Part shown: positions 53,220-63,257 of the stretch, one piece after another
How positions within the stretch are numbered: position 1 is the first letter of the stretch
How the letters are laid out: every line of letters starts with the position of its first letter
NCBI GenBank assembly: GCA_016718505.1
Contig: JADKDE010000002.1
Location: forward strand, 62,001-126,000
Length of the DNA: 64,000 nucleotides
Direction: 5' to 3'
Source of the DNA: Saprospiraceae bacterium
GTDB lineage: Bacteria; Bacteroidota; Bacteroidia; Chitinophagales; Saprospiraceae
The notes under the pieces: generated by a model
The model's database searches: none
What the model was told of the DNA's origin: nothing
What the model saw: only the letters and a program-made list of their open reading frames with translations
Program-made: the position numbers and the translations under genes

Positions 53220-54416
53220 ATGTCTGCAAAAATCCATAATGTATGGCTTCAAGCCATCTACGACGTAGTACACCAAGTATTTCACAAAAATGTAATGGCT
53301 GATAAAGCCTTGGAGCGCTGCTTCAAATTGAGGCCTAAATTTGGGTCAAAGGACAGAGCTTTTGTCGCAGAATATTCCTACGACATCATAAGGCATTACA
53401 GGCGACTGGCTTGGATATTGGACCAACCATACGAGCACTTCGATTTAGAAATAGAAGCCGTTGTTGATATTTTATATTTTGAAAAAAATGGAACCTTTGT
53501 CAAAGAATCCTCGTCAAGTGTTCTCGAAGAAAAAATTAAAAACTCCCACCAAGAGTCCGCAATGGGATTTTCTTTGCCCGATTGGTTATTCGAGCATTAT
53601 CAAGCTTCCTTGCAAGATAAAAATATAACCGAACTAAAGGTGATGAACAGCGTTGCCCCAGTTTATATAAGGGTTAATACGCTCAAAACTACTAGAGAAG
53701 ATTTGCTTCAAATAATCCAAGATGGCCTAGCGGATAATGCAAGGTTGATCGGTGACTTTGGGATTACTTTTGACAAAAAACAATCCATTTTTACTTGGGA
53801 TATTTTCAAGCAGGGCCTTTTTGAAATGCAGGACATTGGCTCCCAGATGATTGCTCCAGCATTGGAGGTAGCCCCTGGGATGCGAGTCGTTGATGCTTGT
53901 GCAGGTGCTGGTGGCAAAACGCTTCATTTGGCTTGTTTGATGGGTGGCAAAGGGCAAATCATTGCACTCGATGTTGAAGGCTACAAACTCGATATACTCA
54001 AGACGAGGGCTAAGCGAGCTCAAATATTCAATGTGGAAACGAGAACCATAGATACCACGAAGACGATCAAAAGATTGCATAATTCAGCGGATAGATTGTT
54101 GCTGGACGTGCCTTGCAGTGGGTCTGGCGTCCTAAGGAGAAATCCAGACGCCAAGTGGAAAATTAAACCTGAACGAATTACCGAATTGGTTGAAATTCAA
54201 GCTGAAATCCTAGAGCATTATCCCAAAATGCTCAAAATTGGAGGCATCATGGTTTATGCTACTTGTTCTTTATTTCATGAAGAAAATGAGGCTCAAATTG
54301 ATCGATTTTTGGAAAAATATTCAGAAAAGTTCAAGCTCCTCGACATGAAAACAATTTACCCTTCCGAGCACAATTCTGATGGATTTTTTATCGCCAAATT
54401 GACCAGATATGCCTGA
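53220..54416 (+). CDS. rsmB: 16S rRNA m5C967 methyltransferase RsmB-like
   Basis: A 398-residue Nol1/Nop2/Sun-family SAM-dependent methyltransferase. VVDACAGAGGKTLHLA is the SAM site; the two active cysteines are in LLDVPCSGSGVLRRNPD and VYATCSLFHEENEAQ; the N-terminal ~120 residues are a NusB-like helical region. The product methylates C967 of 16S rRNA in E. coli; the exact position here is inferred. Overlaps the next gene by eight bases. Confidence 0.88.
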   Translation: MSAKIHNVWLQAIYDVVHQVFHKNVMADKALERCFKLRPKFGSKDRAFVAEYSYDIIRHYRRLAWILDQPYEHFDLEIEAVVDILYFEKNGTFVKESSSSVLEEKIKNSHQESAMGFSLPDWLFEHYQASLQDKNITELKVMNSVAPVYIRVNTLKTTREDLLQIIQDGLADNARLIGDFGITFDKKQSIFTWDIFKQGLFEMQDIGSQMIAPALEVAPGMRVVDACAGAGGKTLHLACLMGGKGQIIALDVEGYKLDILKTRAKRAQIFNVETRTIDTTKTIKRLHNSADRLLLDVPCSGSGVLRRNPDAKWKIKPERITELVEIQAEILEHYPKMLKIGGIMVYATCSLFHEENEAQIDRFLEKYSEKFKLLDMKTIYPSEHNSDGFFIAKLTRYA

Positions 54417-55017
54417 GATAATTCCACAGGACTACTTTCGCCATGAAGATGTCGTTGGCATTGCTCGAGATTTGATTGGAAAAATATTGGTTACAAACGT
54501 CGAGAATACCATCACCTCTGCCATCATCGTTGAAACCGAAGCCTACAACGGTCCTGAAGACAAGGCTTGTCACGCGTACAATAATCGGCTTACTCCTAGG
54601 ACCGAAGTCATGTTCAAAGAAGGAGGCATTGCCTACGTCTATATATGCTATGGGATACATAGATTGTTCAATGTTGTCACGGGTCCAGTAGGGGTGGGGT
54701 CAGCGGTGTTGATACGCGGCGTAGAACCATTGCTAGGGTTAGAAACCATGTTTATTCGAAGAAATAACAATCAAAAAATGCACAATCTCACCCAAGGTCC
54801 TGGGTTAGTATCTCAAGCTCTAGGCATCACCACGGATCACAATGGATTACCATTGCTATCGACGAATGCAATATGGATCGAAAATGCAAAAATGGTTCCC
54901 GATGATCAGGTCATAGCTTCGGCTAGGGTGGGAGTTGAGCCATCGGGGCCGATTTGGTCAAAAATGCCTTGGAGATTTAGATTGAAAGGGAATAAATGGG
55001 TTTCTCCAGCGAAGTAG
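54409..55017 (+). CDS. 3-methyladenine DNA glycosylase, AAG/MPG family
   Basis: A 202-residue base-excision enzyme that removes alkylated purines. VETEAYNGPEDKACHAYNN includes the catalytic Glu of the AAG family; YVYICYGIHRLFNVVTGP and VLIRGVEPL are also conserved. Its start overlaps rsmB by eight bases. Confidence 0.9.
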   Translation: MPEIIPQDYFRHEDVVGIARDLIGKILVTNVENTITSAIIVETEAYNGPEDKACHAYNNRLTPRTEVMFKEGGIAYVYICYGIHRLFNVVTGPVGVGSAVLIRGVEPLLGLETMFIRRNNNQKMHNLTQGPGLVSQALGITTDHNGLPLLSTNAIWIENAKMVPDDQVIASARVGVEPSGPIWSKMPWRFRLKGNKWVSPAK

Positions 55018-55083
55018 AAAACGGAAGCTTTTGGAAGGGAATCATGACTAAAAAATGAATTCGGACATTAGCAATTAACATGG

Positions 55084-55208
55084 AGCGCAAGGGATTGGAG
55101 TGGTATTCCCGTTGGTGGAGCTTTGATTTTTGGGGTAAAACGAGAATAGTCTCGCAGAGACCGAAGCCATGAAAAGCCCGACCCGAGCGAAGCGAGAGAT
55201 GCGCCCAA
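55084..55208 (-). repeat. GGGCGT-type intergenic element, reverse copy (R10)
   Basis: On the minus strand: TTTTGGGCGCATCTCTCGC, CGGGTCGGGCTTTTCATGGC, GGTCTCTGCGAGACT, and CCAATCCCTTGCGC. It lies between the glycosylase and tatD. Confidence 0.65.
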
Positions 55209-55243
55209 AACAAATTGATTTATCTAGGTGTTTTTCAAAAAAA

Positions 55244-56014
55244 ATGAAAATGATCGATACGCACACGCATATTTATTTGGAAGAGTTTAGGGACGATTTG
55301 GAGCCCATGCTGGAGCGAGCTGCAGCGGCTGGTGTGGCTGAAATGTACCTGCCTGCGATAGATAGCAGGACCCATGAGGAGATGCATGAACTTGAAAAAG
55401 CGCGTCCGAATACGTGTTTTGCGATGATGGGGCTGCACCCGTGTTCAGTCAAAAGTGATTATATTTCAGAATTAAATATTGTAAAAGAGTATTTTTCTGT
55501 AAGAAAATATGTCGCAGTAGGGGAGATAGGGTTGGATTATCATTGGGACAAAACCTTCGTTGAAGAGCAAAAAAAAGCATTTCGTCAGCAGATTGAGTGG
55601 GCGATTGAGTATAAAATTCCGATTTCGATACATTCTCGGGATGCCACGCAGGCGGCGATTGAGATCGTCGGCGAATATCTAGGCAGCGGACTTTCGGGAG
55701 TTTTTCACTGTTTTGGAGGGACGGTAAGAGAGGCGGAAGCGATTATCGGTTTGGGATTTTACCTTGGTATCGGGGGTGTATTGACCTATAAAAACAGCGG
55801 TCTTGCAGCGGTTTTGAGGGAAATTCCACTAGCAAAAATAGTGCTGGAGACTGATGCGCCATATCTCTCGCCCGTGCCGTTTAGGGGCAAGAGAAACGAA
55901 CCGTCTTATATGAAAGAAGTCTTGGTAAATTTGGCTCAATTGTATGGCATTTCTGATGCGGAGGTGGACATGGTGACCAGTGGTAATGCAAAAATATTAT
56001 TCAAGCGAAATTAA
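55244..56014 (+). CDS. TatD-family metal-dependent hydrolase
   Basis: A 256-residue TIM-barrel hydrolase: MIDTHTHIYLEEF, VGEIGLDYHW, ISIHSRDA, VFHCFGG and VLETDAPYLSP are the metal-binding and catalytic motifs. Members act as 3'-5' DNA exonucleases or D-aminoacyl-tRNA deacylases. The Met at 55244 is preferred; an earlier in-frame Met lies inside element R10. Confidence 0.92.
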   Translation: MKMIDTHTHIYLEEFRDDLEPMLERAAAAGVAEMYLPAIDSRTHEEMHELEKARPNTCFAMMGLHPCSVKSDYISELNIVKEYFSVRKYVAVGEIGLDYHWDKTFVEEQKKAFRQQIEWAIEYKIPISIHSRDATQAAIEIVGEYLGSGLSGVFHCFGGTVREAEAIIGLGFYLGIGGVLTYKNSGLAAVLREIPLAKIVLETDAPYLSPVPFRGKRNEPSYMKEVLVNLAQLYGISDAEVDMVTSGNAKILFKRN

Positions 56015-56025
56015 TAATTGATTTA

Positions 56026-56134
56026 TTAGGGCGCATCCTCACGAAGTGAGGATCAGGCTATTCGTGGGTTCCGTCACGACTGAGTCGAGACTCTCGTCTT
56101 ATCGACGAGACCACTACTATCCTTTGCGCTGGCT
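56026..56134 (+). repeat. GGGCGT-type intergenic element (R11)
   Basis: TTAGGGCGCATCCTCACG opens; GAAGTGAGGATCAGGCTATT; CGTGGGTTCCGTCACGAC; GTCTTATCGACGAGACC; ends CCTTTGCGCTGG. Follows the tatD stop by 12 bases. Confidence 0.65.
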
Positions 56135-56178
56135 TACTATTTTTTATATTACCTCAACAAAGAGTTTGAGTTAACGAA

Positions 56179-57309
56179 TTATACCATCAACTCCTTGTAA
56201 AAATATGCAGTCATAGGAATGATGAAAAGTGCAAAGGAAATCAGTAACATGAGCTTGAAATCCAAGGACTTATCTTTCCACAAGATCAACAATATAGCAA
56301 GTAAGATGGATCCGCGATATAAAGAAATTTCAAGACCCATAGAGAAGGGCAGAATCCAAAATGCCAAAATGATGCCCAAATAAAAACAAAGCTCAGGTTT
56401 GTACATTTTATTGTTGTAAAAAGCTCTTATGGATGTTGCAATGAACCAAACTACGAGCAGGAATACAAAGAAAATTTGCAGCTGTATGATCCCCGTGTGG
56501 TTGTCAATATTTGTCCAAAGAATTCCAAATCTGTCAATGATCATATTGAAAGTATTGTAAATACCGTGATTGTATTTTTGCTGGACTAGATACATAGCAT
56601 TCCAATGGCCAGTATCCCAAAAATCGTAAAAATAAAGGAGCATTAATCCTAAGAAAGTGGGTAACATTAGTTGTAACCCTATTTTCCAAGCTATCCTTCT
56701 TTCGTAAATCAAGATACCCAATAAATAAAGGAATATGGCTATCAATATAAATTGACCACTGGCATAGCTCCAAGACAACAACATCGCCAAAATTCCACAG
56801 AGTAAAAATTCTTTTCTTTTAAGATAGTATATGAAAGCAGCCAACAAGAATAGGCATAAAGACAAAGGAAAGACCGCATGTAAATAAATAAAACCAGGAA
56901 AGAAGGCACAAGCAAAAAGCATGGCTAATGAATTGGAATTTACCTTTTCTAATTCTAGGAGCCTAGCCATATAATCAAGGAATAAAAAATAAAAAAAGGC
57001 AGCAACGATTCCACCTGCAACCTCTATTTTGGTCTGGGTCAGTTCTTGTATCACTCTCATAAGTAGTGGATATAAGGGGGACCAGCCTGCATTGCCGCAC
57101 CATTGAGGATTGTTGGGATAATTGCAATCAAACAAAGTACGCCCTTCCTGAGCAATAGAGATATACAGGCCACTATCCCAATGAGCAAAACAACTACCCC
57201 ATATGGTCTCGCATCCGTAAAGCTGCATGATGAAAAAAATCAAGGCTTTAGAGGTCAGAAAGACAAGGGTCACCAACCAAAATCTGTTGTTAAATTTTGA
57301 AGTCAACAT
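56179..57309 (-). CDS. PIG-V-like multi-spanning mannosyltransferase family protein
   Basis: A 376-residue membrane protein with about nine segments. CFAHWDSGLYISIAQEG at residues 40-56 carries the WD pair of GPI mannosyltransferase-2/PIG-V-type GT-C enzymes, and NAGWSPLYPLLMR is also conserved in that group. It probably uses a lipid-linked sugar donor to modify a surface molecule; acceptor unknown. Monocistronic. Confidence 0.75.
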   Translation of the reverse strand: MLTSKFNNRFWLVTLVFLTSKALIFFIMQLYGCETIWGSCFAHWDSGLYISIAQEGRTLFDCNYPNNPQWCGNAGWSPLYPLLMRVIQELTQTKIEVAGGIVAAFFYFLFLDYMARLLELEKVNSNSLAMLFACAFFPGFIYLHAVFPLSLCLFLLAAFIYYLKRKEFLLCGILAMLLSWSYASGQFILIAIFLYLLGILIYERRIAWKIGLQLMLPTFLGLMLLYFYDFWDTGHWNAMYLVQQKYNHGIYNTFNMIIDRFGILWTNIDNHTGIIQLQIFFVFLLVVWFIATSIRAFYNNKMYKPELCFYLGIILAFWILPFSMGLEISLYRGSILLAILLILWKDKSLDFKLMLLISFALFIIPMTAYFYKELMV

Positions 57310-57391
57310 ATTTTTGCATCGAATATTAATTTGCTAATTTTTTTACATAAAATCTCCTACAAGTTTCTATGTGTTTATACGGAACAAATAT

Positions 57392-58582
57392 TTACAAATG
57401 TGCACCATCCTCGATGGCTGCTTTGGCCACGGCTTTAGCCACTTCGTAGCCCACCCGCTTGTCGAGCGTCGAAGGTATGACATTGCGCCTAGATGGATTT
57501 TTGATACAAGCAGCTATGGCGTGTGCTGCTGCTATTTTCATCGCAGGGGTGATTCGTTTTGCTCTAGCATCCAAAGCACCTCTGAATATACCTGGGAAGC
57601 CCAAGACATTGTTCACCTGATTAGGAAAATCACTTCTGCCAGTACCTACTATCCAAGCACCACCGAGCAGTGCATCTGCGGGCATAATCTCTGGTGTGGG
57701 ATTGGCCATGGCCAGTATGATGGGCTTTGTAGCCATTTTACTGATGTCCTCGACCGTTAAAATACCTCCACTGCTTACTCCAACGAAGACATCGGCCCCT
57801 TCGAGCGCTTTGTGGACATCCCCTTCAATATTGTAAAAATTGGTAAAACTCAAAATGGCCTTTTTTGAATCGTTGAGGTCAGTCCTTTGTCTGTGTATGA
57901 TGCCTTTTGTATCGCACATGATGATATCCTTGACGGGGATACAAGATGCATTGTTTTCGTGTTCTACGCATCGAAGTAATTTGGCGATGGCAACGCCTGC
58001 AGCTCCAGCTCCATTGATGACAACGGTCATGTCTTTTAGCAACTTGCCAACTACCTTGGCAGAGTTAATTATAGCTGCGAGTGCCACTATGGCGGTTCCA
58101 TGTTGATCGTCGTGAAAAACAGGGATGCCCAAATCTTGGAGTTTCTCTTCTATTTCAAAGCATTTAGGTGCAGCGATGTCCTCAAGGTTTATCCCACCGA
58201 ATACGGGTGCTATCATTTTTACTGCATTGATGATTTCTTGGGTATCCTGAGTGTCAAGACATATTGGAAAAGCATTGATATTGGCGAATTTCTTAAAAAG
58301 CATGGCTTTTCCCTCCATAACCGGAATTGCGGCAGCTGGACCAATATTGCCTAATCCTAAGACTGCACTGCCATCAGAAACGATGGCTACGGTATTTCCT
58401 TTCATGGTATAGTCATAGACCGTTTCAGGATTTTTATTGATTTCGATACAGGGGATTGCAACGCCAGGCGAATAAACCAAGGAAAGTTCTTTCTTCGTGC
58501 GGATATTTAATTTATTTTCGATTGAAATTTTCCCTTTCAATTTTTTGTGAAGCTCGAGAGCTTTTTTGTTTATCTCTGACAT
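57392..58582 (-). CDS. Malic enzyme (short form)
   Basis: A 396-residue oxidative decarboxylase converting malate to pyruvate with NAD(P)+. LVYSPGVAIPC, SDGSAVLGLGNIGP, and VFHDDQHGTAIV are the substrate, NAD and metal blocks; GAGAAGVAIAKLL is the Rossmann loop. It is the short form without the phosphotransacetylase-like tail of MaeB. A -7 box lies at 58616-58623. Cofactor preference is not clear. Confidence 0.92.
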   Translation of the reverse strand: MSEINKKALELHKKLKGKISIENKLNIRTKKELSLVYSPGVAIPCIEINKNPETVYDYTMKGNTVAIVSDGSAVLGLGNIGPAAAIPVMEGKAMLFKKFANINAFPICLDTQDTQEIINAVKMIAPVFGGINLEDIAAPKCFEIEEKLQDLGIPVFHDDQHGTAIVALAAIINSAKVVGKLLKDMTVVINGAGAAGVAIAKLLRCVEHENNASCIPVKDIIMCDTKGIIHRQRTDLNDSKKAILSFTNFYNIEGDVHKALEGADVFVGVSSGGILTVEDISKMATKPIILAMANPTPEIMPADALLGGAWIVGTGRSDFPNQVNNVLGFPGIFRGALDARAKRITPAMKIAAAHAIAACIKNPSRRNVIPSTLDKRVGYEVAKAVAKAAIEDGAHL

Positions 58583-58615
58583 GTAATCCAGTTAGAATAA
58601 AAAATAAAATAATAA

Positions 58616-58623
58616 CAAATGTA
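58616..58623 (-). promoter_or_regulatory. -7 box (TACATTTG) for the malic enzyme gene
   Basis: Plus strand CAAATGTA reads TACATTTG on the minus strand, 34 bases upstream of the ATG at 58582. Confidence 0.5.
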
Positions 58624-58771
58624 GGCAAATCTATTTTCATTTAAAAGAATCTTTTTGGGGGTTAAGGGTTTGCCATTCGCCATTTTTCTTGAAATTTATT
58701 CTTTTTATTAAATTTTTATGGATTATTTGTTAAAAAACAAAACAAATTAAAATACGAAAGCAATAAAATTC

Positions 58772-58779
58772 TATATTTG
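58772..58779 (+). promoter_or_regulatory. -7 box (TATATTTG) for the TonB receptor operon
   Basis: TATATTTG ends 33 bases upstream of the ATG at 58813. Confidence 0.55.
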
Positions 58780-58812
58780 CATCAACGTACAATAAATTTA
58801 ACTAGTTTACTT

Positions 58813-61634
58813 ATGAAATTTGTTTATATCGTCCTAGGTTTTTTGGTTCAATTTCTGATATTGACAGGAAATGTTTTTGGACAGAATAAAGGAACCATCT
58901 CAGGGAGCCTTATACAATCAAACTCTGATATAGTTCCGACCAGTTCCGAACTATTACTGATAAATGCGAATACCAAGCAATTACAATACAAAACTTCAAG
59001 CACAGAATTTGGTACCTTTAATTTTGAAAATGTAGAGTACGGGGATTATATTCTAGAAGTTTACAATATGGCTTATAACATATACAGCCAGCCTGTTTCT
59101 TTGCAATCTTCAAACTCTGAGATTGGACAAATTTCTATCATCAAATCGGGGTCAAATGTTATCAACGAGACCAACGACCTTCCAACCATTAACTTGAATG
59201 ATCAAGAGCTTTCTGATGATGGAAGAAGTGCTCAGGATGTGAGCGGTTTGCTATCTGCTTCGAGGGATATATTTGTATCTCCTGCGAGTTTTGCATTCAC
59301 CAGTTCTAGATTTAGATTTAGAGGTCTTCCATATGAGTATAATAATGTTTATGTAAACGGTATATTGACCAATGACCTTGAAGATGGAACTGCCAACTTC
59401 AGCGAATGGGGCGGTTTGAATGATGTATTCAGAAATAGGGAATTTGTATATGGATTGGCACCATCTAGTTATTCATTTGGAGATTTTGGAAGTGCCACCT
59501 ATTTGGATGCTAGGGCATCGAAACAACGCAAAGGCTCAAGGATTTCATACAGTTTGGCCAATCGAACATATTCGCATCGTCTCATGGTAACGCACAGCAG
59601 TGGTCTAAATGAAAAAGGCTGGGCTTACTCAGTGAGTGGATCTAGAAGATGGGCACAAGAAGGATACGTAGCTGGAAGTTATTATGATGCTTGGGCTTAT
59701 TATGCCAGTGTTGACAAGAGATTTAACGAAAAGCATACCTTGAGTCTAACGGCTTTTGGAGCTCCAATCGACAGAGGCGTAAATGGCCCTGCTGTGAAGG
59801 AGATGTTCGAGCTTTCGGGAGATAATTATTATAACCCTAACTGGGGCCCTCAGGATGATGGAAAAAGAAATTCAAGGCTCAATCGAACGCATCAACCAAT
59901 GGTTATTCTGAAACATAACTACACAGTTAGTCCAAAGACTTGGATTAATACGGCTGTTTCTTATCAATTTGGTCAAAGTGGCAGAACTGGTTTAGATTGG
60001 GTGGACGCTTCAGATCCTAGACCCGATTATTATTCTAAATTGCCAAGCAATGCTAATGCTGCATCTCAAGGCATCTTAAGGGATTTATTCTCTAACAATG
60101 AACAACTTAGGCAAATTAATTGGAATAATATGTACCAAACCAATTACAATCAGCCAGTTACTACTTTCAACAACGGTCGTGAGTCCATTACTGGAAGAAA
60201 AGCTCAATATATGCTTCAAGATAGGAGAGCTGATGGACAAGACTTGAATGCTTATATCAATGGAGAGACAAGATTGACAGATCGATTGACATTGGCGGCT
60301 GGTATTCAGTACAGGAAGTCTTCTACGCATAGTTTTTTAGTATTGGAGGATTTATTGGGTGCTGATTATCACGTAGATATCGACAAATTTGCCCAAAACC
60401 TGGCTCCTTCTGATCCCAATTATGCTCAGGTAGATCTAGATAATCCTAATGGAATAATAAAGGTTGGTGATGCTTATGGTTACGATTATAAATCACACCA
60501 AAATAGTTCTGAGGCCTGGGCACAATTATCCTATCAGTTGCCTAGATTTGACATGTATGTTGGCGGTAAATATGCATTAAATTCAACCTATCGCGAAGGA
60601 ATCCATGCCAATGGAAAGTTTCCCACCATCTCAAAAGGCAATTCTGAAAAATTCAACACCAATACTTATGATGCAAATGCAGGTATTACTTTCAAAATCA
60701 ATGGAAGAAACTATATCGATGTCAATGGCCAGTACGGGACGAAAGCACCATTGTTCAAAAATACCTTCATAGCACCTCAAACGAGAAATCAAATGATCAG
60801 CAACCCTAAGAATATAGAAGTTGCAGGTGGTGAAGTGAGTTATGTTTTGAGATCGCCATTGGTTAAATTCAAAATCACTGGTTATTATTTGACTTTGAAG
60901 AATCAAGCGAGATTGCAAAGTTTCTATGACGAACAAGAAATATACTTGCCAGATGATACCCTTTCTGGTGGATTTGTCTCATACTTCTTATCTGGAATCG
61001 ATCAGGTACACCAAGGGATAGAATTGGGTTTAGAATACAAGATATCTCCTAGCCTTAAGTTTAACCTTGCAGCCAATTATGGCGAATATAGATATACCTC
61101 TAGATTTCAAGCGCAGATATTTGAAGACAATAAATTGACGGGTACTGCCCCTGAAACTGTGTATAGCAAGAATTATTACGTAGCCACAGGGCCTCAGCAG
61201 GTAGTGACTGCTGGTTTTAATTATTCTGCAAAGAACTATTGGTTTTGAATCTTAATGTCAATTATGTGGATCAAATATGGGTCGATTTCAATCCTAGTAG
61301 GAGAACTGCTGCTGCTATAAAAATTACTGGCAAAGAACTCCAAAAATTGGAAAATGGCAATGGTCTTTATCACAGCATCATCGACCAAGAAAAGCTTCCA
61401 AGTGCCTTTACCGTAGATTTGTTTTTTGGTAAAAGCTGGAAAATAAATAAGGATTTTATCCGATTGAATATCGGTGTTAATAATATTTTGAACAATCAAT
61501 TCATTTCAAACGGATTTGAGCAGTTGAGATATGATTTTGATGAAAAAAATGTGCAAAAATTCGCCAATAAGTATAACTACGCCTACGGGTTGAATTATTT
61601 TGTGAACATTATATATGATATAAACTCATTTTAA
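58813..61634 (+). CDS. TonB-dependent outer-membrane receptor (frame break)
   Basis: A ~941-residue outer-membrane receptor: signal peptide (residues 1-23), a carboxypeptidase-regulatory-like domain (about residues 25-110, SGSLIQSNSDIVPTSSE...), a plug with FRFRGLPYEYNNVYVNGI, and a ~700-residue barrel. The frame ends at 61248 in NYSAKNYWF; adding one T to the run 61243-61246 continues WFLNLNVNYVDQIW to a stop at 61634. Without that base the last barrel strands would be lost. Followed by a DUF5689 lipoprotein. Cargo unknown. Confidence 0.88.
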
Positions 61635-61660
61635 AAATTTTAATTTAAAAATATCACTCG

Positions 61661-63085
61661 ATGAAAAAATTAGGAATATTTTTTAAGCTATGCATTGCAT
61701 TTGGATTGATCGGAGGATTGGTTAATTCTTGTGTAAAAAAGGATTTTGACGCCCCGCCTTTCGTTGACGAAAGACAGGATATAAATCCAACCTTGACCAT
61801 CCGAGCTTTGAAGTCCATGCACACAATTGGAACTTACAAGGCATTGACATCTGATGACATCATCAGGGGTACAGTCGTTGGCGATGACGCTTCTGGCAAT
61901 ATCTTCAAAACCCTTCATATCCAAGATGAAACAGGTGGGATTGAAGTGAAAATAAATGCCGTCTCATTGTTTAATTTTTATCCTGCTGGTACCACTATAG
62001 CTATAAAACTAAAGGGACTTTATATGGGTGATTACAACGGTCAAATTCAATTGGGAGGTAGCTATGAGGTTTCTGGAACCCGTATTAATATAAACGGAAT
62101 CGAAGAGGCTTTATATAAGAATTATATCGTTAGAGCTAAAACGGATATTCCTGTTACACCATTGGCGATCAGCATATCTCAGCTTAATACTGGACATACA
62201 AGCATGTTGGTAGAATTGAACAATGTCAATTTTATTAATTCTGATGTTAATGTTGTCTTTGCCGATGTTCCTGGTAAAAATTCATTGAACAGAACACTTG
62301 AGGATTGTGCAGGCGCACAAATCGTGATGAGGACAAGTGGCTATTCATCTTTTGGAGATGCTTTGACTCCTGCCGGCAAAAAGAAAATAGTTGCCATATT
62401 TACCGTTTTTGGAACGACTAAACAGTTGGTTTTGAGAGATCTTACAGATATCAAAGCACCAGATGGACAATGTGTTGTAACATTAGACAAAGTTGGCGAT
62501 ATTAGAGCATTGTTTTCTGGTAGTGCAACAACCCTACCAGCAGGAAAAAAAATGAGAGGTATAGTAATTACTGATAAAGTAGGGTCTAATATTACCAATA
62601 AGAATATAGCAATTCAAGGTGACGACGGCAAAGGTATTATTGTGCGATTCAGTGCTACCAACACTTTTGATCTAGGAGACGAAGTGGAGTTTGACCTTGG
62701 AGGTGCTGAACTTTCTGAATTCAACGGTTTGTTACAAATAAACAATTTGCCATTATCAAAGGCTTCCAAAAAAGGAACAGGCACAATAACACCTAAGGAA
62801 ATCACCATTGGTGCACTTCTCGCTGATTTTGAAAACCACGAATCAACCTTGGTTGCGATTAAAAACGTTACAATAAGCAGCACATCAGGAACCACTTTCA
62901 ACGGCACAACCAAATTGACGGATGCCTCTGGAAGTATCGATCATTATACAACCAGTTTTGCAACTTTTTCAGGTACTACATTCCCAACCGCTCAGCAAGG
63001 TAAAATCGTCGGAGTCGTAGGACAAGGTGGTTCTACTCAAGCCAAACAACTTTCGATCAGAAACTTATCTGATATTCAACCGTAA
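61661..63085 (+). CDS. DUF5689 lipoprotein
   Basis: A 474-residue lipoprotein (lipobox NSC at residue 24) with two DUF5689-like halves: ALKSMHTIGTYKALTSDDII with VVGDDASGNIFKTLHIQDETG, and a second ALFSGSATTLPAGKKMRGIV with DKVGSNITNKNIAIQGDDG. The nucleic-acid-binding-like OB motif TGGIEVKINA follows. Often paired with TonB receptors and extracellular nucleases in Bacteroidota, so it may bind the receptor's cargo. Ends in a strong terminator. Confidence 0.85.
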   Translation: MKKLGIFFKLCIAFGLIGGLVNSCVKKDFDAPPFVDERQDINPTLTIRALKSMHTIGTYKALTSDDIIRGTVVGDDASGNIFKTLHIQDETGGIEVKINAVSLFNFYPAGTTIAIKLKGLYMGDYNGQIQLGGSYEVSGTRININGIEEALYKNYIVRAKTDIPVTPLAISISQLNTGHTSMLVELNNVNFINSDVNVVFADVPGKNSLNRTLEDCAGAQIVMRTSGYSSFGDALTPAGKKKIVAIFTVFGTTKQLVLRDLTDIKAPDGQCVVTLDKVGDIRALFSGSATTLPAGKKMRGIVITDKVGSNITNKNIAIQGDDGKGIIVRFSATNTFDLGDEVEFDLGGAELSEFNGLLQINNLPLSKASKKGTGTITPKEITIGALLADFENHESTLVAIKNVTISSTSGTTFNGTTKLTDASGSIDHYTTSFATFSGTTFPTAQQGKIVGVVGQGGSTQAKQLSIRNLSDIQP

Positions 63086-63109
63086 TTAGGTTTATCATTT
63101 AATACACTA

Positions 63110-63149
63110 ATAAGCCCTTGAGTTTTTCTCTTGGGCTTATTTTTTTTTG
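63110..63149 (+). terminator. Rho-independent terminator after the DUF5689 gene
   Basis: Arms ATAAGCCC (63110-63117) and GGGCTTAT (63133-63140), then eight T (63141-63148). Confidence 0.85.
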
Positions 63150-63210
63150 TACTTAACCATTCGAGGGATTTGAGTAAATACAATAGGCTGCAATTTTATT
63201 ACACCTTTTC

Positions 63211-63243
63211 TTTGACTTTTCCTGCTTTCTTTTTGTATTTTTG
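63211..63243 (+). promoter_or_regulatory. Full -33/-7 promoter for the amidohydrolase gene
   Basis: TTTG at 63211-63214 and TATTTTTG at 63236-63243 with a 21-base spacer, the best match to the Bacteroidota promoter in the window; 14 bases remain to the ATG at 63258. Confidence 0.6.
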
Positions 63244-63257
63244 GAAAATTTATTTTT

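Noticed and set aside
55169..55243. N-terminal extension of TatD
   Set aside because: The extension translates the GGGCGT element; the family starts at MIDTHTH, so the ATG at 55244 is used.
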